Positions 1-8,557 of a stretch of DNA of 64,000 nucleotides are shown piece after piece. A program made the translations under genes and the position numbers. Location of the stretch: the NCBI RefSeq assembly GCF_040270295.1, contig NZ_JBELOE010000254.1, one strand, 5' to 3'. The DNA comes from Catenovulum sediminis (lineage in GTDB: Bacteria > Pseudomonadota > Gammaproteobacteria > Enterobacterales > Alteromonadaceae). The stretch's first letter is position 1; the number at the start of each line of letters is the position of its first letter. The notes beneath the pieces were generated by a model that was not told the origin of the DNA, searched no databases, and saw nothing but the letters and a program-made list of their open reading frames with translations.

Positions 1-1
1 A

Positions 2-67
2 TGCCGCTTACGACGCGGTATTAAACTATTAAGACATTCTGGTGCAACTGGCACAACGTCCTCGTAA
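2..67 (+). CDS. Possible C-terminal tail of a YgfX-like protein (partial)
   Basis: An open frame enters from the left edge and reads CRLRRGIKLLRH then SGATGTTSS before a TAA at 65-67. Its basic Leu/Arg-rich end resembles the C-terminus of YgfX (CptA)-type small membrane proteins, which in related gammaproteobacteria are found near nadB and sdhE. Only about 21 codons are visible, so the call rests mainly on gene order and could be wrong. The stop lies 7 bp from the end of the convergent nadB. Confidence 0.27.
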   Translation, partial: CRLRRGIKLLRHSGATGTTSS

Positions 68-74
68 AACGAAT

Positions 75-1679
75 TTATTGCGGATCTAAAACTGTAGGTT
101 TAGAGTTTTTGTCCAGATCTGGGTAATCCAGATTGTAGTGTAAACCGCGGCTTTCTTTTCGCTCCATTGCACAGCGGACAATGAGTTCTGCAACGTCTAG
201 TAAATTTCTGAGTTCTAATAAATTGTTACTCACTTTAAAGTTCGCGTAGTAGTCTTTTACCTCTTGCTGCAGTAATTCTATACGTCGCAGTGCGCGTTCC
301 AATCGTTTATTCGTGCGAACAATACCAACATAATCCCACATCAATAACCGTAGTTCGTGCCAATTGTGTTGGATCACGACTTCTTCATCGCTGTCAGAAA
401 CTTGGCTTTCGTCCCAAGCCGGGATAGCAGGGAATACTGAAGTGTCGAATTCATTGGCCAGTATTTGTTTGGCCGCCGCTTCAGCGAATACCAGACATTC
501 AAGTAATGAATTACTTGCCATGCGATTTGCCCCATGTAGCCCAGTATATGCAACTTCACCAATCGCGTAGAGGTTTTCGATATCCGTTTGTCCGTTGAGA
601 TCCGTCATCACCCCACCGCAAGTATAATGTGCCGCGGGTACAACCGGAATCGGGTTTTTACTGATGTTTAATCCATACTTTTTACAGCGTTTATATATAT
701 TCGGAAAATGATGCTTAATAAAATCTTTAGGTTTGTGGCTAATATCTAAATACATACAATCAGCCCCGAGACGTTTCATTTCGAAATCAATTGCCCGCGC
801 CACAATATCACGAGGAGCTAACTCAGCCCGCTCATCAAAATCTGGCATAAAACGGCTGCCGTCTGGTCGACGCAAATAGGCACCTTCACCGCGCAATGCT
901 TCTGTTAGCAGGAAGTTTTTTGCATCAGGGTGGAATAAACAAGTAGGGTGGAACTGATTAAATTCCATATTTGCCACTCGGCAACCTGCACGCCATGCCA
1001 TTGCGATACCATCACCACTTGCGATATCGGGATTTGAAGTATATTGGTAAACTTTACTGGCTCCGCCCGTTGCTAAAACAACACGCGCCGCTTTAATCAC
1101 TTCAACTCTTTCATCATTACGGTTCCATACGTAAGCACCATAAACAAGTTTGCCTTGTTGGCGAATTTTTTTAGCAGTGATTAAATCAACCGCATTGTAG
1201 CGCTCAAATATATTAATATTTGGATGAGATTGAGCAGAACGAATTAACGTTTTTTGTACCGCTTTGCCGGTTGCATCGGCGGCATGTAAGATGCGTCTGT
1301 GGCTATGACCACCTTCTCTTGTTAAGTGAAATTTTTCAACGCCTTGCTCATTGACAACCGTGTCAAATGGTACGCCATAACTAATTAAGGTTTCTAAGCT
1401 GTGACGGGCATTCTCGGCAGTAAATCTAACAGCCTTCTCTTCGCATAAACCGGCACCGGCAATTAAAGTATCTTGCACGTGCGATTCAATGCTGTCGTTT
1501 TTATCAAATACGGCGGCAATACCCCCTTGAGCATAATAAGTTGAACCTTCTTTGAGTTTTGACTTACTAAGTACTATTACATTGGCAGAATCGGCCAATC
1601 TAAGTGCTAGGGTCAGGCCTGCTGCACCTGCACCTATTACTAATACATCACATGTATGCTCAAGCGCGGTATGTTTCAT
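75..1679 (-). CDS. nadB: L-aspartate oxidase NadB
   Basis: This flavoprotein oxidises L-aspartate to iminoaspartate, the first step of de novo NAD synthesis, with NadA as next enzyme; it is cytosolic. The 534 residues match the usual length. An N-terminal dinucleotide-binding motif GAGAAG (residues 16-21) binds FAD. The succinate dehydrogenase/fumarate reductase flavoprotein family blocks REGGHSHRRIL, HPTCLF, EALRGEGAYLRR and APRDIVARAI follow in order, and a helical C-terminal domain ends the protein. It is divergent from rpoE, the same arrangement as in E. coli. The upstream 205 bp is shared with the rpoE promoter. Nothing is missing from the expected motifs. Confidence 0.97.
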   Translation of the reverse strand: MKHTALEHTCDVLVIGAGAAGLTLALRLADSANVIVLSKSKLKEGSTYYAQGGIAAVFDKNDSIESHVQDTLIAGAGLCEEKAVRFTAENARHSLETLISYGVPFDTVVNEQGVEKFHLTREGGHSHRRILHAADATGKAVQKTLIRSAQSHPNINIFERYNAVDLITAKKIRQQGKLVYGAYVWNRNDERVEVIKAARVVLATGGASKVYQYTSNPDIASGDGIAMAWRAGCRVANMEFNQFHPTCLFHPDAKNFLLTEALRGEGAYLRRPDGSRFMPDFDERAELAPRDIVARAIDFEMKRLGADCMYLDISHKPKDFIKHHFPNIYKRCKKYGLNISKNPIPVVPAAHYTCGGVMTDLNGQTDIENLYAIGEVAYTGLHGANRMASNSLLECLVFAEAAAKQILANEFDTSVFPAIPAWDESQVSDSDEEVVIQHNWHELRLLMWDYVGIVRTNKRLERALRRIELLQQEVKDYYANFKVSNNLLELRNLLDVAELIVRCAMERKESRGLHYNLDYPDLDKNSKPTVLDPQ

Positions 1680-1765
1680 ATATATTATTAATTAACTCTT
1701 TATGTGTAAGTATATTACTATGAACAGTTATATTTGGGTTGATTTTACAGTTAAATAAATTTTTT

Positions 1766-1793
1766 AGAACTTTTTCTGCAACTGACTGTCTAT
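1766..1793 (+). promoter_or_regulatory. Candidate sigma-E promoter of the rpoE operon
   Basis: AGAACTT at 1766-1772 differs from the sigma-E -35 consensus GGAACTT at one base. After exactly 16 bp comes TCTAT at 1789-1793, one base from the TCTAA -10 element of the E. coli rpoE autoregulated promoter, which uses the same spacing. It lies about 90 bp upstream of the rpoE start, consistent with autoregulation. The match is read by eye; no start site is known. Confidence 0.55.
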
Positions 1794-1884
1794 CAACTCA
1801 TAAATGTGAAATATTCACAGTACTGATAATACAATTGTTTTATCGTATCAATAATTTAATGAGATTACAGGAGCGCGAGCCAAA

Positions 1885-2463
1885 ATGAAGCTGGATTTAA
1901 GCGATCAGCAACTAGTTGAGCGTGTTCAGCGAGGTGATAAACAAGCGTTTAACTTGTTGGTGCAAAAGTATCAACATAAGGTTACCAATTTGGTTTCTCG
2001 CTATGTTAAGCACCCAGGTGATGTGGCAGATGTAGCGCAAGAGGCTTTTATTAAAGCATATCGTGCAATACCCGGTTTTCGAGGGGAAAGTGCATTTTAT
2101 ACTTGGTTATACCGCATCGCAGTGAACAGTGCTAAAAACTATATTGCTTCTCAAGCAAGGAAAGTAGCAGTAAATGATATTGACGTGTCAGAAGCTGAGT
2201 TTATCGATAGTGCAGATGCATTAAGGGTAAATAGTTCGCCAGAACAGCTGATGATGTCTGATGAAGTTAAAAAAGTGGTATTTAGCACAATTGATACTTT
2301 GCCAGATGATTTAAAAACGGCCATCACATTAAGAGAAATTGATGGTTTGAGCTATGAAGAAATTGCAGAGGTAATGGATTGTCCGGTTGGTACAGTTCGA
2401 TCTCGCATTTTCAGAGCACGCGAAGCGATTGACGGTAATTTACAACCTATGTTAGCGCGCTAA
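1885..2463 (+). CDS. rpoE: RNA polymerase sigma-E factor RpoE
   Basis: This extracytoplasmic-function sigma factor directs transcription of envelope-stress genes. The 192-residue protein has region 2 (about 20-95), with the core DVAQEAFIKAYRAIPGFRG and the WLYRIAVNSAKNY block, and region 4 (about 135-185), with LREIDGLSYEEIAEVMDCP and GTVRSRIFRARE forming the -35-binding helix-turn-helix. AGGAG at about 1868-1872 precedes the ATG. It heads the rpoE-rseA-rseB-rseC operon, whose products control its activity at the inner membrane. A candidate sigma-E-type promoter upstream suggests autoregulation. Confidence 0.97.
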   Translation: MKLDLSDQQLVERVQRGDKQAFNLLVQKYQHKVTNLVSRYVKHPGDVADVAQEAFIKAYRAIPGFRGESAFYTWLYRIAVNSAKNYIASQARKVAVNDIDVSEAEFIDSADALRVNSSPEQLMMSDEVKKVVFSTIDTLPDDLKTAITLREIDGLSYEEIAEVMDCPVGTVRSRIFRAREAIDGNLQPMLAR

Positions 2464-2508
2464 CAGGTTTGTACTTTAGTTTGCATAAATTTTTGTTGGA
2501 AAAGTGAA

Positions 2509-3135
2509 GTGAGTATGAGTTCAAAAATGAAAGAAAACATTTCCGCCTTTGTTGACGGTCAGCAGGATAACAATCAAGCGATTGATAAACTAAAGCAAGA
2601 CCCTAAACTGGCTGAGTGTTTTGGCAGATACCATTTAATTGGTGATGCCATGCGAAACGAACTACCTCAAGAATTAAACTTTGACATTGCTGCTAAGGTT
2701 GCACAAGCAATTGATAAAGAGCCAGTGGTGTTAGCGCCAAATGCTAAACATACGGCACAACAAGCAGTTAATGTTGAAAATGCTCAGTCAACTAAAAGTA
2801 AAGTGGTGAGTTTTTTCCGGCCAGCGATGCAATATGGTATCGCGGCCTCTTTTGCAGCAGCGCTTGTGATTGGCTTTCAAGTAGAGCAAAATAGTCAGCA
2901 AGACGTTCAGGTGCCTCAGCCTGTGTTGCAAACATTTCCAGTTGGTGGTGCACTTGACCCAGTGAGTATGCAACACGTAGAAGCTTATCCAAGTGTTAGC
3001 ACGTCTGATGCTATGCTGCAAAGACAACGTATCAATGCATATATTATGGATCATGCTCAACAACTTAAAACAAGGCAGTATAGTCAAATTGAAGACAAAG
3101 AAAATGTTCAAACTAAAGGGGCTCAGCCTGACTAG
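2509..3135 (+). CDS. rseA: Anti-sigma-E factor RseA
   Basis: RseA is the inner-membrane protein that holds RpoE inactive and is cut by DegS and RseP during envelope stress. The N-terminal cytoplasmic domain (about 5-70) has the family pattern ISAFVDGQQD...YHLIGDAMR. One transmembrane segment lies at about 106-124 (MQYGIAASFAAALVIGF), followed by a periplasmic tail where RseB would bind. The start may be GTG at 2509, with GGAAAA about 6 bp upstream, or ATG at 2515 or 2527; the N-terminus is uncertain by a few residues. It lies 45 bp after rpoE and overlaps any upstream rseB start. Confidence 0.9.
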   Translation: MSMSSKMKENISAFVDGQQDNNQAIDKLKQDPKLAECFGRYHLIGDAMRNELPQELNFDIAAKVAQAIDKEPVVLAPNAKHTAQQAVNVENAQSTKSKVVSFFRPAMQYGIAASFAAALVIGFQVEQNSQQDVQVPQPVLQTFPVGGALDPVSMQHVEAYPSVSTSDAMLQRQRINAYIMDHAQQLKTRQYSQIEDKENVQTKGAQPD

Positions 3136-3151
3136 CAGATTTCAAAGTCGC

Positions 3152-4132
3152 ATGAATGATTTATTATTAGGCCACCTGTCCAAATGGACTAGGTGGCTTA
3201 TTTTTTTCAGCGTTATTGTGGTGAGTCCTAGGATATATGCTGAAACTCAAGATGCAGCCCAATGGTTGCAACGTATGAAAAATTCAATTAGCCAATTAAA
3301 CTATGAGATTTCGTTTGTCGTTGTTGCGGGTAATAAAGCCGATCCATGGCGTTGGTTTCATGGTGTAGTCGATGGTGATGAAGTAGAAATATTAACGGCC
3401 CTTAATGGTCCGGGCCAGCAGCTTATTCGCAAAAATGATGTCGTGACTTATTTGCAGCCTGAGCAGTCACCTTACAGTATTAGAGACACCATTAGCGACG
3501 GTCCATTACCTGAGTTATTGCGCGCAGATCTGAAAAAAATAGCAGAAGCATATGAGTTTCATTTGGTTGGTAAAAGCCGGGTTGCGGGGTTACCTGCGCG
3601 ACTGATTCGAATTATTGCAAAAGATAATAACAGATTTGATTATTGGCTATGGTTACATGAAGAAACGGGCTTAATGCTAAAGTCAGCAATTGTCTCCAGA
3701 GATGGCGAAGCTTTAGAGCAAATCCAAGTCTCTAATGTTCAAGTCACCGATACCCCGAGTAGTTTGTTAACTGAAGTGAATGAAGCTGAGCTACCAGAAG
3801 CGTTTACAATAAAAAATAGCGCACCTATTCGGAGCGTAGATTGGCAAATTTCATGGGTACCAAGTGGCTTTGAACCTGTTAAAGTAGACCGCCATTATTT
3901 GTATGGTAGCGATCGCGAATTAGTTGACTATGTTATGTTGTCTGACGGGGTTGTATGGTTCTCAATTTACTTGCGCAAGTTAAAAAGTCATGAGTCGTTC
4001 ACGCCGGTATCTCTCAGCTCCGGGGCAAATACTTATTTAACGCAGCAAGTTCAGCAGGCCGAAGTTACTGTAATTGGCAAAATACCTTTTGAAACGGCTG
4101 AACGTTTAATCGATTCAATACGTTGGAAATAG
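3152..4132 (+). CDS. rseB: Sigma-E regulatory periplasmic protein RseB
   Basis: RseB binds the periplasmic part of RseA and shields it from DegS, and it senses mislocalised outer-membrane components. I chose ATG 3152 because it gives a clean signal peptide (WLIFFSVIVVSPRIYA, cut before ETQDAAQW) and a 326-residue protein close to the E. coli length of 318. An in-frame ATG at 3104 would add 16 residues and overlap rseA by 32 bp, and cannot be excluded. The MucB/RseB N-terminal domain covers about 35-205 and the smaller C-terminal domain about 215-320. It is translated within the rpoE operon. Confidence 0.9.
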   Translation: MNDLLLGHLSKWTRWLIFFSVIVVSPRIYAETQDAAQWLQRMKNSISQLNYEISFVVVAGNKADPWRWFHGVVDGDEVEILTALNGPGQQLIRKNDVVTYLQPEQSPYSIRDTISDGPLPELLRADLKKIAEAYEFHLVGKSRVAGLPARLIRIIAKDNNRFDYWLWLHEETGLMLKSAIVSRDGEALEQIQVSNVQVTDTPSSLLTEVNEAELPEAFTIKNSAPIRSVDWQISWVPSGFEPVKVDRHYLYGSDRELVDYVMLSDGVVWFSIYLRKLKSHESFTPVSLSSGANTYLTQQVQQAEVTVIGKIPFETAERLIDSIRWK

Positions 4133-4145
4133 CAGAAAATCCGTC

Positions 4146-4601
4146 ATGATGTACGAAAAGGCAATAGTAGTAGAGCGTTTTGACTCGCAGCACATTTGGG
4201 TGGAAACTCAAATAAAAACCACCTGCGGTAAATGTCAGCACAATAGTGAATGCGGAACAGGGGTGTTGGCGAAACTGCTGACCACTCGTACCAATAAAGT
4301 TTTAGTGTCTTGTTCTCATGCTGTTGAAGCTGGTCAGGTTGTGACGCTTGCGGTAGCCGAAAATAATCTAGTTTTCGGTTCTTTTGTGCTGTATGGCATC
4401 CCTACTTTGTCATTACTCTTAAGTATGTTGTTATTTACACTGGTTTTTGATGCCGAGTTGCTTGTATTGTTATTTAGTCTGTTAGCAACACTGGCGAGTT
4501 TTCAATTGGTTAAGTATTTTCAAAGCCAGCGGCCTTCTAACCAGATAACAGCGGTGGTCGTCGAAGAAGTGGATGTTCAGACCTTTAACTGTAAATATTA
4601 A
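4146..4601 (+). CDS. rseC: SoxR-reducing/sigma-E positive regulator RseC
   Basis: RseC is a small inner-membrane protein at the end of the sigma-E operon; relatives are linked to sigma-E control and, as RsxC-system partners, to SoxR reduction. The 151 residues carry a cysteine cluster near the N-terminus (C27, C30, C36 in TTCGKCQHNSEC) and two transmembrane segments at about 77-101 and 103-123. It starts 13 bp after rseB. The two adjacent ATG codons at 4146 and 4149 are both possible starts. It closes the four-gene operon; the next gene belongs to another unit. Confidence 0.92.
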   Translation: MMYEKAIVVERFDSQHIWVETQIKTTCGKCQHNSECGTGVLAKLLTTRTNKVLVSCSHAVEAGQVVTLAVAENNLVFGSFVLYGIPTLSLLLSMLLFTLVFDAELLVLLFSLLATLASFQLVKYFQSQRPSNQITAVVVEEVDVQTFNCKY

Positions 4602-4745
4602 CAGCCACGTCTATTTTTTTGGATGTGTATATGGAATGCAACACAGCGAATGTTGTTTTCTAAAAAGGTTAAATGGTAAGATAGATTGTTCAGTTCAGTT
4701 CAGGTCATATGCAGTGAATAACATTCGGGACAAAGAAATTTCGTT

Positions 4746-5453
4746 ATGGTGAGTAAAGACACATTTAAAGTAATTACAACGGATAGGTTGTACATCAAAG
4801 TGGCTGATCAACTAAGAGAGTTGATTGAAAACAAAACATTTAAACCGGGTGAGAGGTTTCCTGCAGAGCGTTCGCTGGCGGAAAAGCTAGGTGTAAGTCG
4901 CCCAACAGTTCGTGAAGCTATGATTGCACTAGAGCTTGCTGGCCTGATTGAAATTAGAACCGGTTCAGGTATTTATGTCGCTAAAAATGCAGGGGTAAAA
5001 GATGCAAAACTGGCTGATGATGGGATTGGGCCGTTTGAAATTCTAGAAATGCGTTATGTACTCGAGTCTGAAATTTGTGCATTGGCAGCGCAAAGAATAA
5101 CCACAGAACAATTAAATGAGTTGGCACAAACTTTGGAAGAAATGCAGGCTCAACAAGAGCAGGGAGAGGCCAGCGAAGTAGCCGATAATAAATTCCACCT
5201 AATTATTGCTAAAGCCAGTCAAAACACAGCCATGTATGAATCTGTAAAGTGGTTATGGGACTTACGCAATAGAGAATATATTAGTACTGCTTTTTTTGAA
5301 CGCATTCGCAATGAAGGGATTTTACCTTCTATCGAAGAGCACCGTAAGATTTATCAAGCATTAAAAAATGGTGATAGTGAGCGTGCACGATTGGCAATGA
5401 AAAACCATATTGATAGCGCGATAAACAACGCAGCTAAACATTTTAACGATTAA
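4746..5453 (+). CDS. FadR-subfamily GntR transcriptional regulator
   Basis: A DNA-binding repressor or activator of the FadR/GntR family. The winged helix-turn-helix spans about 12-78, with PGERFPAERSLAEKLGVSRP and TVREAMIALELAGLIEIRTGSG typical of the family. The FCD ligand-binding domain covers about 93-225, with candidate metal or ligand residues in DNKFHLIIAKAS and SIEEHRKIYQAL and in the final helix NHIDSA. The subfamily includes regulators of lactate (LldR), pyruvate and hexuronate genes. It lies upstream of the lar genes in the same direction but is separated by 324 bp, so control of them is possible (inference) rather than shown. The ligand is unknown. Confidence 0.9.
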   Translation: MVSKDTFKVITTDRLYIKVADQLRELIENKTFKPGERFPAERSLAEKLGVSRPTVREAMIALELAGLIEIRTGSGIYVAKNAGVKDAKLADDGIGPFEILEMRYVLESEICALAAQRITTEQLNELAQTLEEMQAQQEQGEASEVADNKFHLIIAKASQNTAMYESVKWLWDLRNREYISTAFFERIRNEGILPSIEEHRKIYQALKNGDSERARLAMKNHIDSAINNAAKHFND

Positions 5454-5777
5454 ATTTTAAGTTTATGCCCACCTGATATACTTTTTGTGAAGAAGCGCTC
5501 TTCATTTATCTTAATAGCGAATTTTTATGCGCTTTTGGATATTTTGTTTGAATATACTTAAATTGGTAAGGCCGCTTGACCTTGTTTCCTTTTTTGAGTA
5601 TGCTCAACTTGTTCTAATGTTCCTTCAATCACTTATTGCGAGCGTTTTTAGAAATTTAAGCCAATGCTTATTCATTTTTGAGCTTAAAAGTAATTGTAAT
5701 AATACTGAAGTTGAACTTTGTAGTGCCAAACCGCTATTTTAAAGCCTCAAAAAGTCATCAAATATAAGGTTTATTTA
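5454..5777. other. Intergenic region upstream of the lar genes
   Basis: This 324-bp AT-rich stretch separates the GntR gene from larC. It holds a candidate promoter (listed separately). No convincing NikR-type palindrome or GntR-type operator was found by eye. A 71-codon frame at 5527-5742 has no ribosome binding site and a non-protein-like composition, and is not called. Confidence 0.6.
5576..5604 (+). promoter_or_regulatory. Candidate sigma-70 promoter for the lar operon
   Basis: TTGACC at 5576-5581 (one mismatch to TTGACA) is followed after 17 bp by TATGCT at 5599-5604 (two mismatches to TATAAT). This would start transcription near 5611, giving a leader of about 165 nt before larC. The assignment is by consensus only. 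Confidence 0.4.
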
Positions 5778-7004
5778 ATGTGTCAAATGCATATTCAGTT
5801 AGATATTGTGGGTGGAATTGCCGGTGATATGTTTGTTGCCGGAATGCTGGATTGTTTTAGCTCATTAAAACCAAAGGTGCTTGAAGCGGTAGCAACCGTT
5901 GTACCGCATAACGTTGGACATGCCGAGCTTACAGAAGGCATAAACTCAGGTATCAGTGGTTTGCACTTTAAGTTACATGAAATTGAACGTGATGGTATAC
6001 AACATAATCACCATGGACATCACACACATCATTCAGATGGCGACCATCAACATACTCATCATACAACATATCGATATATCTGCCAGCATTTGCAACAAAG
6101 TGGTCTGGATGCATCAGTATGTCAAGTTGCGATTGATATTCTAACGATTATTGGTAAAGCTGAAGCCAAAATTCATTCGAAGTCGCTGGATGAAGTACAT
6201 TTTCATGAGCTAGCTGATTGGGATTCTGTAATGGATGTGGTTGCTGTTGCAGTTATTTTAGATGCTTTAAAAGATACACGTTGGAGCATTTCAAAATTGC
6301 CGTTGGGGCAAGGATTAGTTAATACAGCGCATGGACTCATTCCTGTACCCGCGCCGGCCACAGCAGAAATACTGCAAGGGTTTGAATTTGTCGATGACGG
6401 TGTAGCTGGTGAGCGTATTACGCCAACCGGAGCCGCAATTTTACGTTATTTACATGATACAGAAGGCTTATGTACTAGCGCAAAAGGGATATTGCAAGGT
6501 ACTGGTTATGGTTTAGGGACAAAAAAACTGGCAAACATGCCAAATATATTAAGAGTTTTGCACTTCAGTCAGCCTAAACAACCGTTACAGCAAAGTGATC
6601 AGGTGATGCTGATAGAATTTGATGTAGATGATATGACGGGGGAAGAGTTGGCAACAGCGGCGGACATTATCCGTGCGACCGAAGGTGTGATTGACTTACT
6701 GAGTTATGCCACGCGAGGTAAAAAAAATCGACCCGTTGAATCGTTTCGAGTTATGGTAAAACCAGATCAATTAACGCAAGTCGTTAATGCGTGTTTTAAT
6801 CAAACATCAACCATTGGCTTACGTTATCGGCTCGAATCTAGGCAGTTACTCAAACGTGTGTTAAGTAGGGTTGATGAGCATCAAGTGAAAGAAGTGAGCC
6901 GTCCTGATGGTACAAAAACCATCAAAATTGAACACGATGAGCTATTGCAACTTCCAACCTTACAGCAAAGAAGAAAGACAAAATATACAGCTGAAACTAA
7001 TTAA
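5778..7004 (+). CDS. larC: Nickel-pincer cofactor biosynthesis protein LarC
   Basis: LarC is the CTP-dependent nickel insertase (cyclometallase) that completes the nickel-pincer nucleotide used by lactate racemase and its relatives. The 408 residues start with the family block IQLDIVGGIAGDMFVAGMLD. A histidine-rich stretch at about residues 74-95 (HHGHHTHHSDGDHQHTHH) is typical of LarC and probably binds nickel. DEVHFHELADWDSVMDVV, TPTGAAILRYL and GYGLGTKKL follow. In Lactobacillus plantarum LarC is made from two frames by frameshifting; here one continuous frame encodes it. AAGG at about 5766 precedes the ATG. larE follows after 13 bp. Confidence 0.95.
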   Translation: MCQMHIQLDIVGGIAGDMFVAGMLDCFSSLKPKVLEAVATVVPHNVGHAELTEGINSGISGLHFKLHEIERDGIQHNHHGHHTHHSDGDHQHTHHTTYRYICQHLQQSGLDASVCQVAIDILTIIGKAEAKIHSKSLDEVHFHELADWDSVMDVVAVAVILDALKDTRWSISKLPLGQGLVNTAHGLIPVPAPATAEILQGFEFVDDGVAGERITPTGAAILRYLHDTEGLCTSAKGILQGTGYGLGTKKLANMPNILRVLHFSQPKQPLQQSDQVMLIEFDVDDMTGEELATAADIIRATEGVIDLLSYATRGKKNRPVESFRVMVKPDQLTQVVNACFNQTSTIGLRYRLESRQLLKRVLSRVDEHQVKEVSRPDGTKTIKIEHDELLQLPTLQQRRKTKYTAETN

Positions 7005-7017
7005 CCTGGGTGAAACC

Positions 7018-7896
7018 ATGAAAAATACTGCAAACAGCGAGCGATTAAGCAATGAGATCTTACAGAAAAGAGATAATCTCATTGCATATATAGATCAGTT
7101 CCCAATGGTTGCAATCGCGGTCAGTGGAGGCATAGACAGTATGCTGCTAGCTTATCTTGCGCATCGATTTTCGCGTGCCGATGTCGCAGTTGTGCATGCA
7201 CAATCACCGGCTGTACCAACTCAAGCTCTACAACGAATTCTAAATTATGCAGAGCGTGAAAATTGGTCGCTTAAGTTAGTCAATGCCGGCGAGTTTGAAG
7301 ACGCGAATTATCTTAAAAATCCAGCTAATCGCTGTTATTTTTGTAAGAGTAATTTATATAATCGGGTGGCGAGTTGTGCTCAAGGTGTGATTTTTTCAGG
7401 TACGAATCTGGATGATTTAAATGATTACCGACCCGGCTTAGTGGCCGCACAAGAACAGTCTGTTTGCCATCCTTACGTTGAAGTGCAAATTACTAAAGCT
7501 GAAATTTATCAACTAGCTCGCTTTTACCAACTCAAAGAGTTACAAGATTTACCCGCACAACCTTGTTTAGCCAGTCGTGTTGAAACAGGTATCCAGATTA
7601 CCAAAAAAGACTTAGATTTCATCGATAAAGCTGAACAGTTTACCCGTCACCAGTTTGCAGATGGTAAAAATATTCGCTGTCGTATAACTCATCAAGGTGT
7701 GGTTATTGAGTTTGATTGTTTACCCCGCGATGAACAATTAATCGCTTATAAACTAAAGATAACTGAACTTTGCGCACAACACAGTTACTTATTTTGCGGT
7801 GTACGAAAATATCAGCGTGGTTCTGCTTTTTTGTTAGATACGCAAAATCGTAAGCCGCCTAAAAACGTAATTTACAAAGAGGTGGTTAATGGCTAA
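7018..7896 (+). CDS. larE: ATP-dependent sacrificial sulfur transferase LarE
   Basis: LarE adenylates the carboxylates of the LarB product and converts them to thiocarboxylates. The ATG at 7018, just after larC, gives 292 residues, close to the family length; the frame remains open upstream only because it overlaps larC. The PP-loop AVSGGIDSMLLA lies at about 34-45. Cysteines occur as RCYFCK (C106, C109) and in LPAQPCLASR (C183). This three-cysteine pattern differs from the single sacrificial cysteine of the L. plantarum enzyme and resembles LarE proteins proposed to carry an iron-sulfur cluster (family knowledge). The gene overlaps larB by 8 bp, suggesting translational coupling. Confidence 0.93.
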   Translation: MKNTANSERLSNEILQKRDNLIAYIDQFPMVAIAVSGGIDSMLLAYLAHRFSRADVAVVHAQSPAVPTQALQRILNYAERENWSLKLVNAGEFEDANYLKNPANRCYFCKSNLYNRVASCAQGVIFSGTNLDDLNDYRPGLVAAQEQSVCHPYVEVQITKAEIYQLARFYQLKELQDLPAQPCLASRVETGIQITKKDLDFIDKAEQFTRHQFADGKNIRCRITHQGVVIEFDCLPRDEQLIAYKLKITELCAQHSYLFCGVRKYQRGSAFLLDTQNRKPPKNVIYKEVVNG

Positions 7897-8542
7897 TTTT
7901 GTTTGGGATGCAGAGCGCCAAAAAAGAACAGGCGTGGCAGAAGCGGTATTTTGTAGTGGCAAAAGTGCCCAAGATTTAGCGGATATAGTGACGCATAATA
8001 TAGCGCATAGTTTACCTTTATTGATGACCCGCTTAACGCAAGCGCAATGGCAAAGTTTACCGATAAGTTTGCAACAACAATTGAGTTATGACCAAGTGTC
8101 ACAAACCGCTTGTGCTAATACGCCGAACATAACCCAGGAGCCGCAGCACGTTTGTATTGTGTGTGCGGGTACTTCCGATTTAAGTGTCGCTAGAGAAGCG
8201 CAGCGCACTTTAGAATTTAATGGACTTGCCGCACCTTTAATTGCGGATGTCGGTGTAGCTGGACTTTGGCGTTTGATGGACCGAATTGAAGAAATTCGCA
8301 GGTATAAAATAATTATCGCGGTTGCGGGTATGGAAGGTGCATTATTCAGTGTCTTGGCAGGTCTGGTCAGTGCGCCTGTGATTGCTGTGCCCAGTGCAGT
8401 GGGTTACGGAGTCTCTGAAAATGGTCAGGCAGCGCTAACTAGCGCTTTGTCCTCCTGCGCACCGGGTGTGTTAACCGTGAATATTAACAATGGGTTTGGT
8501 GCCGCCGTTGCGGCGATTAAAACTTTGCGTCAATTTGAGTAG
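7889..8542 (+). CDS. larB: Nickel-pincer cofactor biosynthesis carboxylase/hydrolase LarB
   Basis: LarB carboxylates nicotinic acid adenine dinucleotide and hydrolyses the phosphoanhydride, giving pyridinium-3,5-dicarboxylate mononucleotide, the substrate of LarE. The 217-residue protein has a short N-terminal segment (WDAERQKRTGVAEAVFCSGK) and a PurE-like AIR-carboxylase domain from about residue 85: VCIVCAGTSDLSVAREAQRT, DVGVAGLWRLMDRIEEI, VAGMEGALFSVLAGLV and VIAVPSAVGYG. It overlaps larE by 8 bp and is followed within 20 bp by the nickel transporter-like gene. Order C-E-B differs from the larABCDE order of lactobacilli. Confidence 0.94.
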   Translation: MANFVWDAERQKRTGVAEAVFCSGKSAQDLADIVTHNIAHSLPLLMTRLTQAQWQSLPISLQQQLSYDQVSQTACANTPNITQEPQHVCIVCAGTSDLSVAREAQRTLEFNGLAAPLIADVGVAGLWRLMDRIEEIRRYKIIIAVAGMEGALFSVLAGLVSAPVIAVPSAVGYGVSENGQAALTSALSSCAPGVLTVNINNGFGAAVAAIKTLRQFE

Positions 8543-8557
8543 ATATTGGAACTTATC

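Noticed and set aside
2993..3151. Upstream extension of rseB to an ATG within rseA
   Set aside because: It would overlap rseA by over 140 bp and bury the signal peptide; ATG 3152 gives a normal exported protein.
5527..5742. 71-codon open frame between the GntR gene and larC
   Set aside because: No ribosome binding site, composition typical of AT-rich non-coding DNA, and it overlaps the candidate lar promoter.
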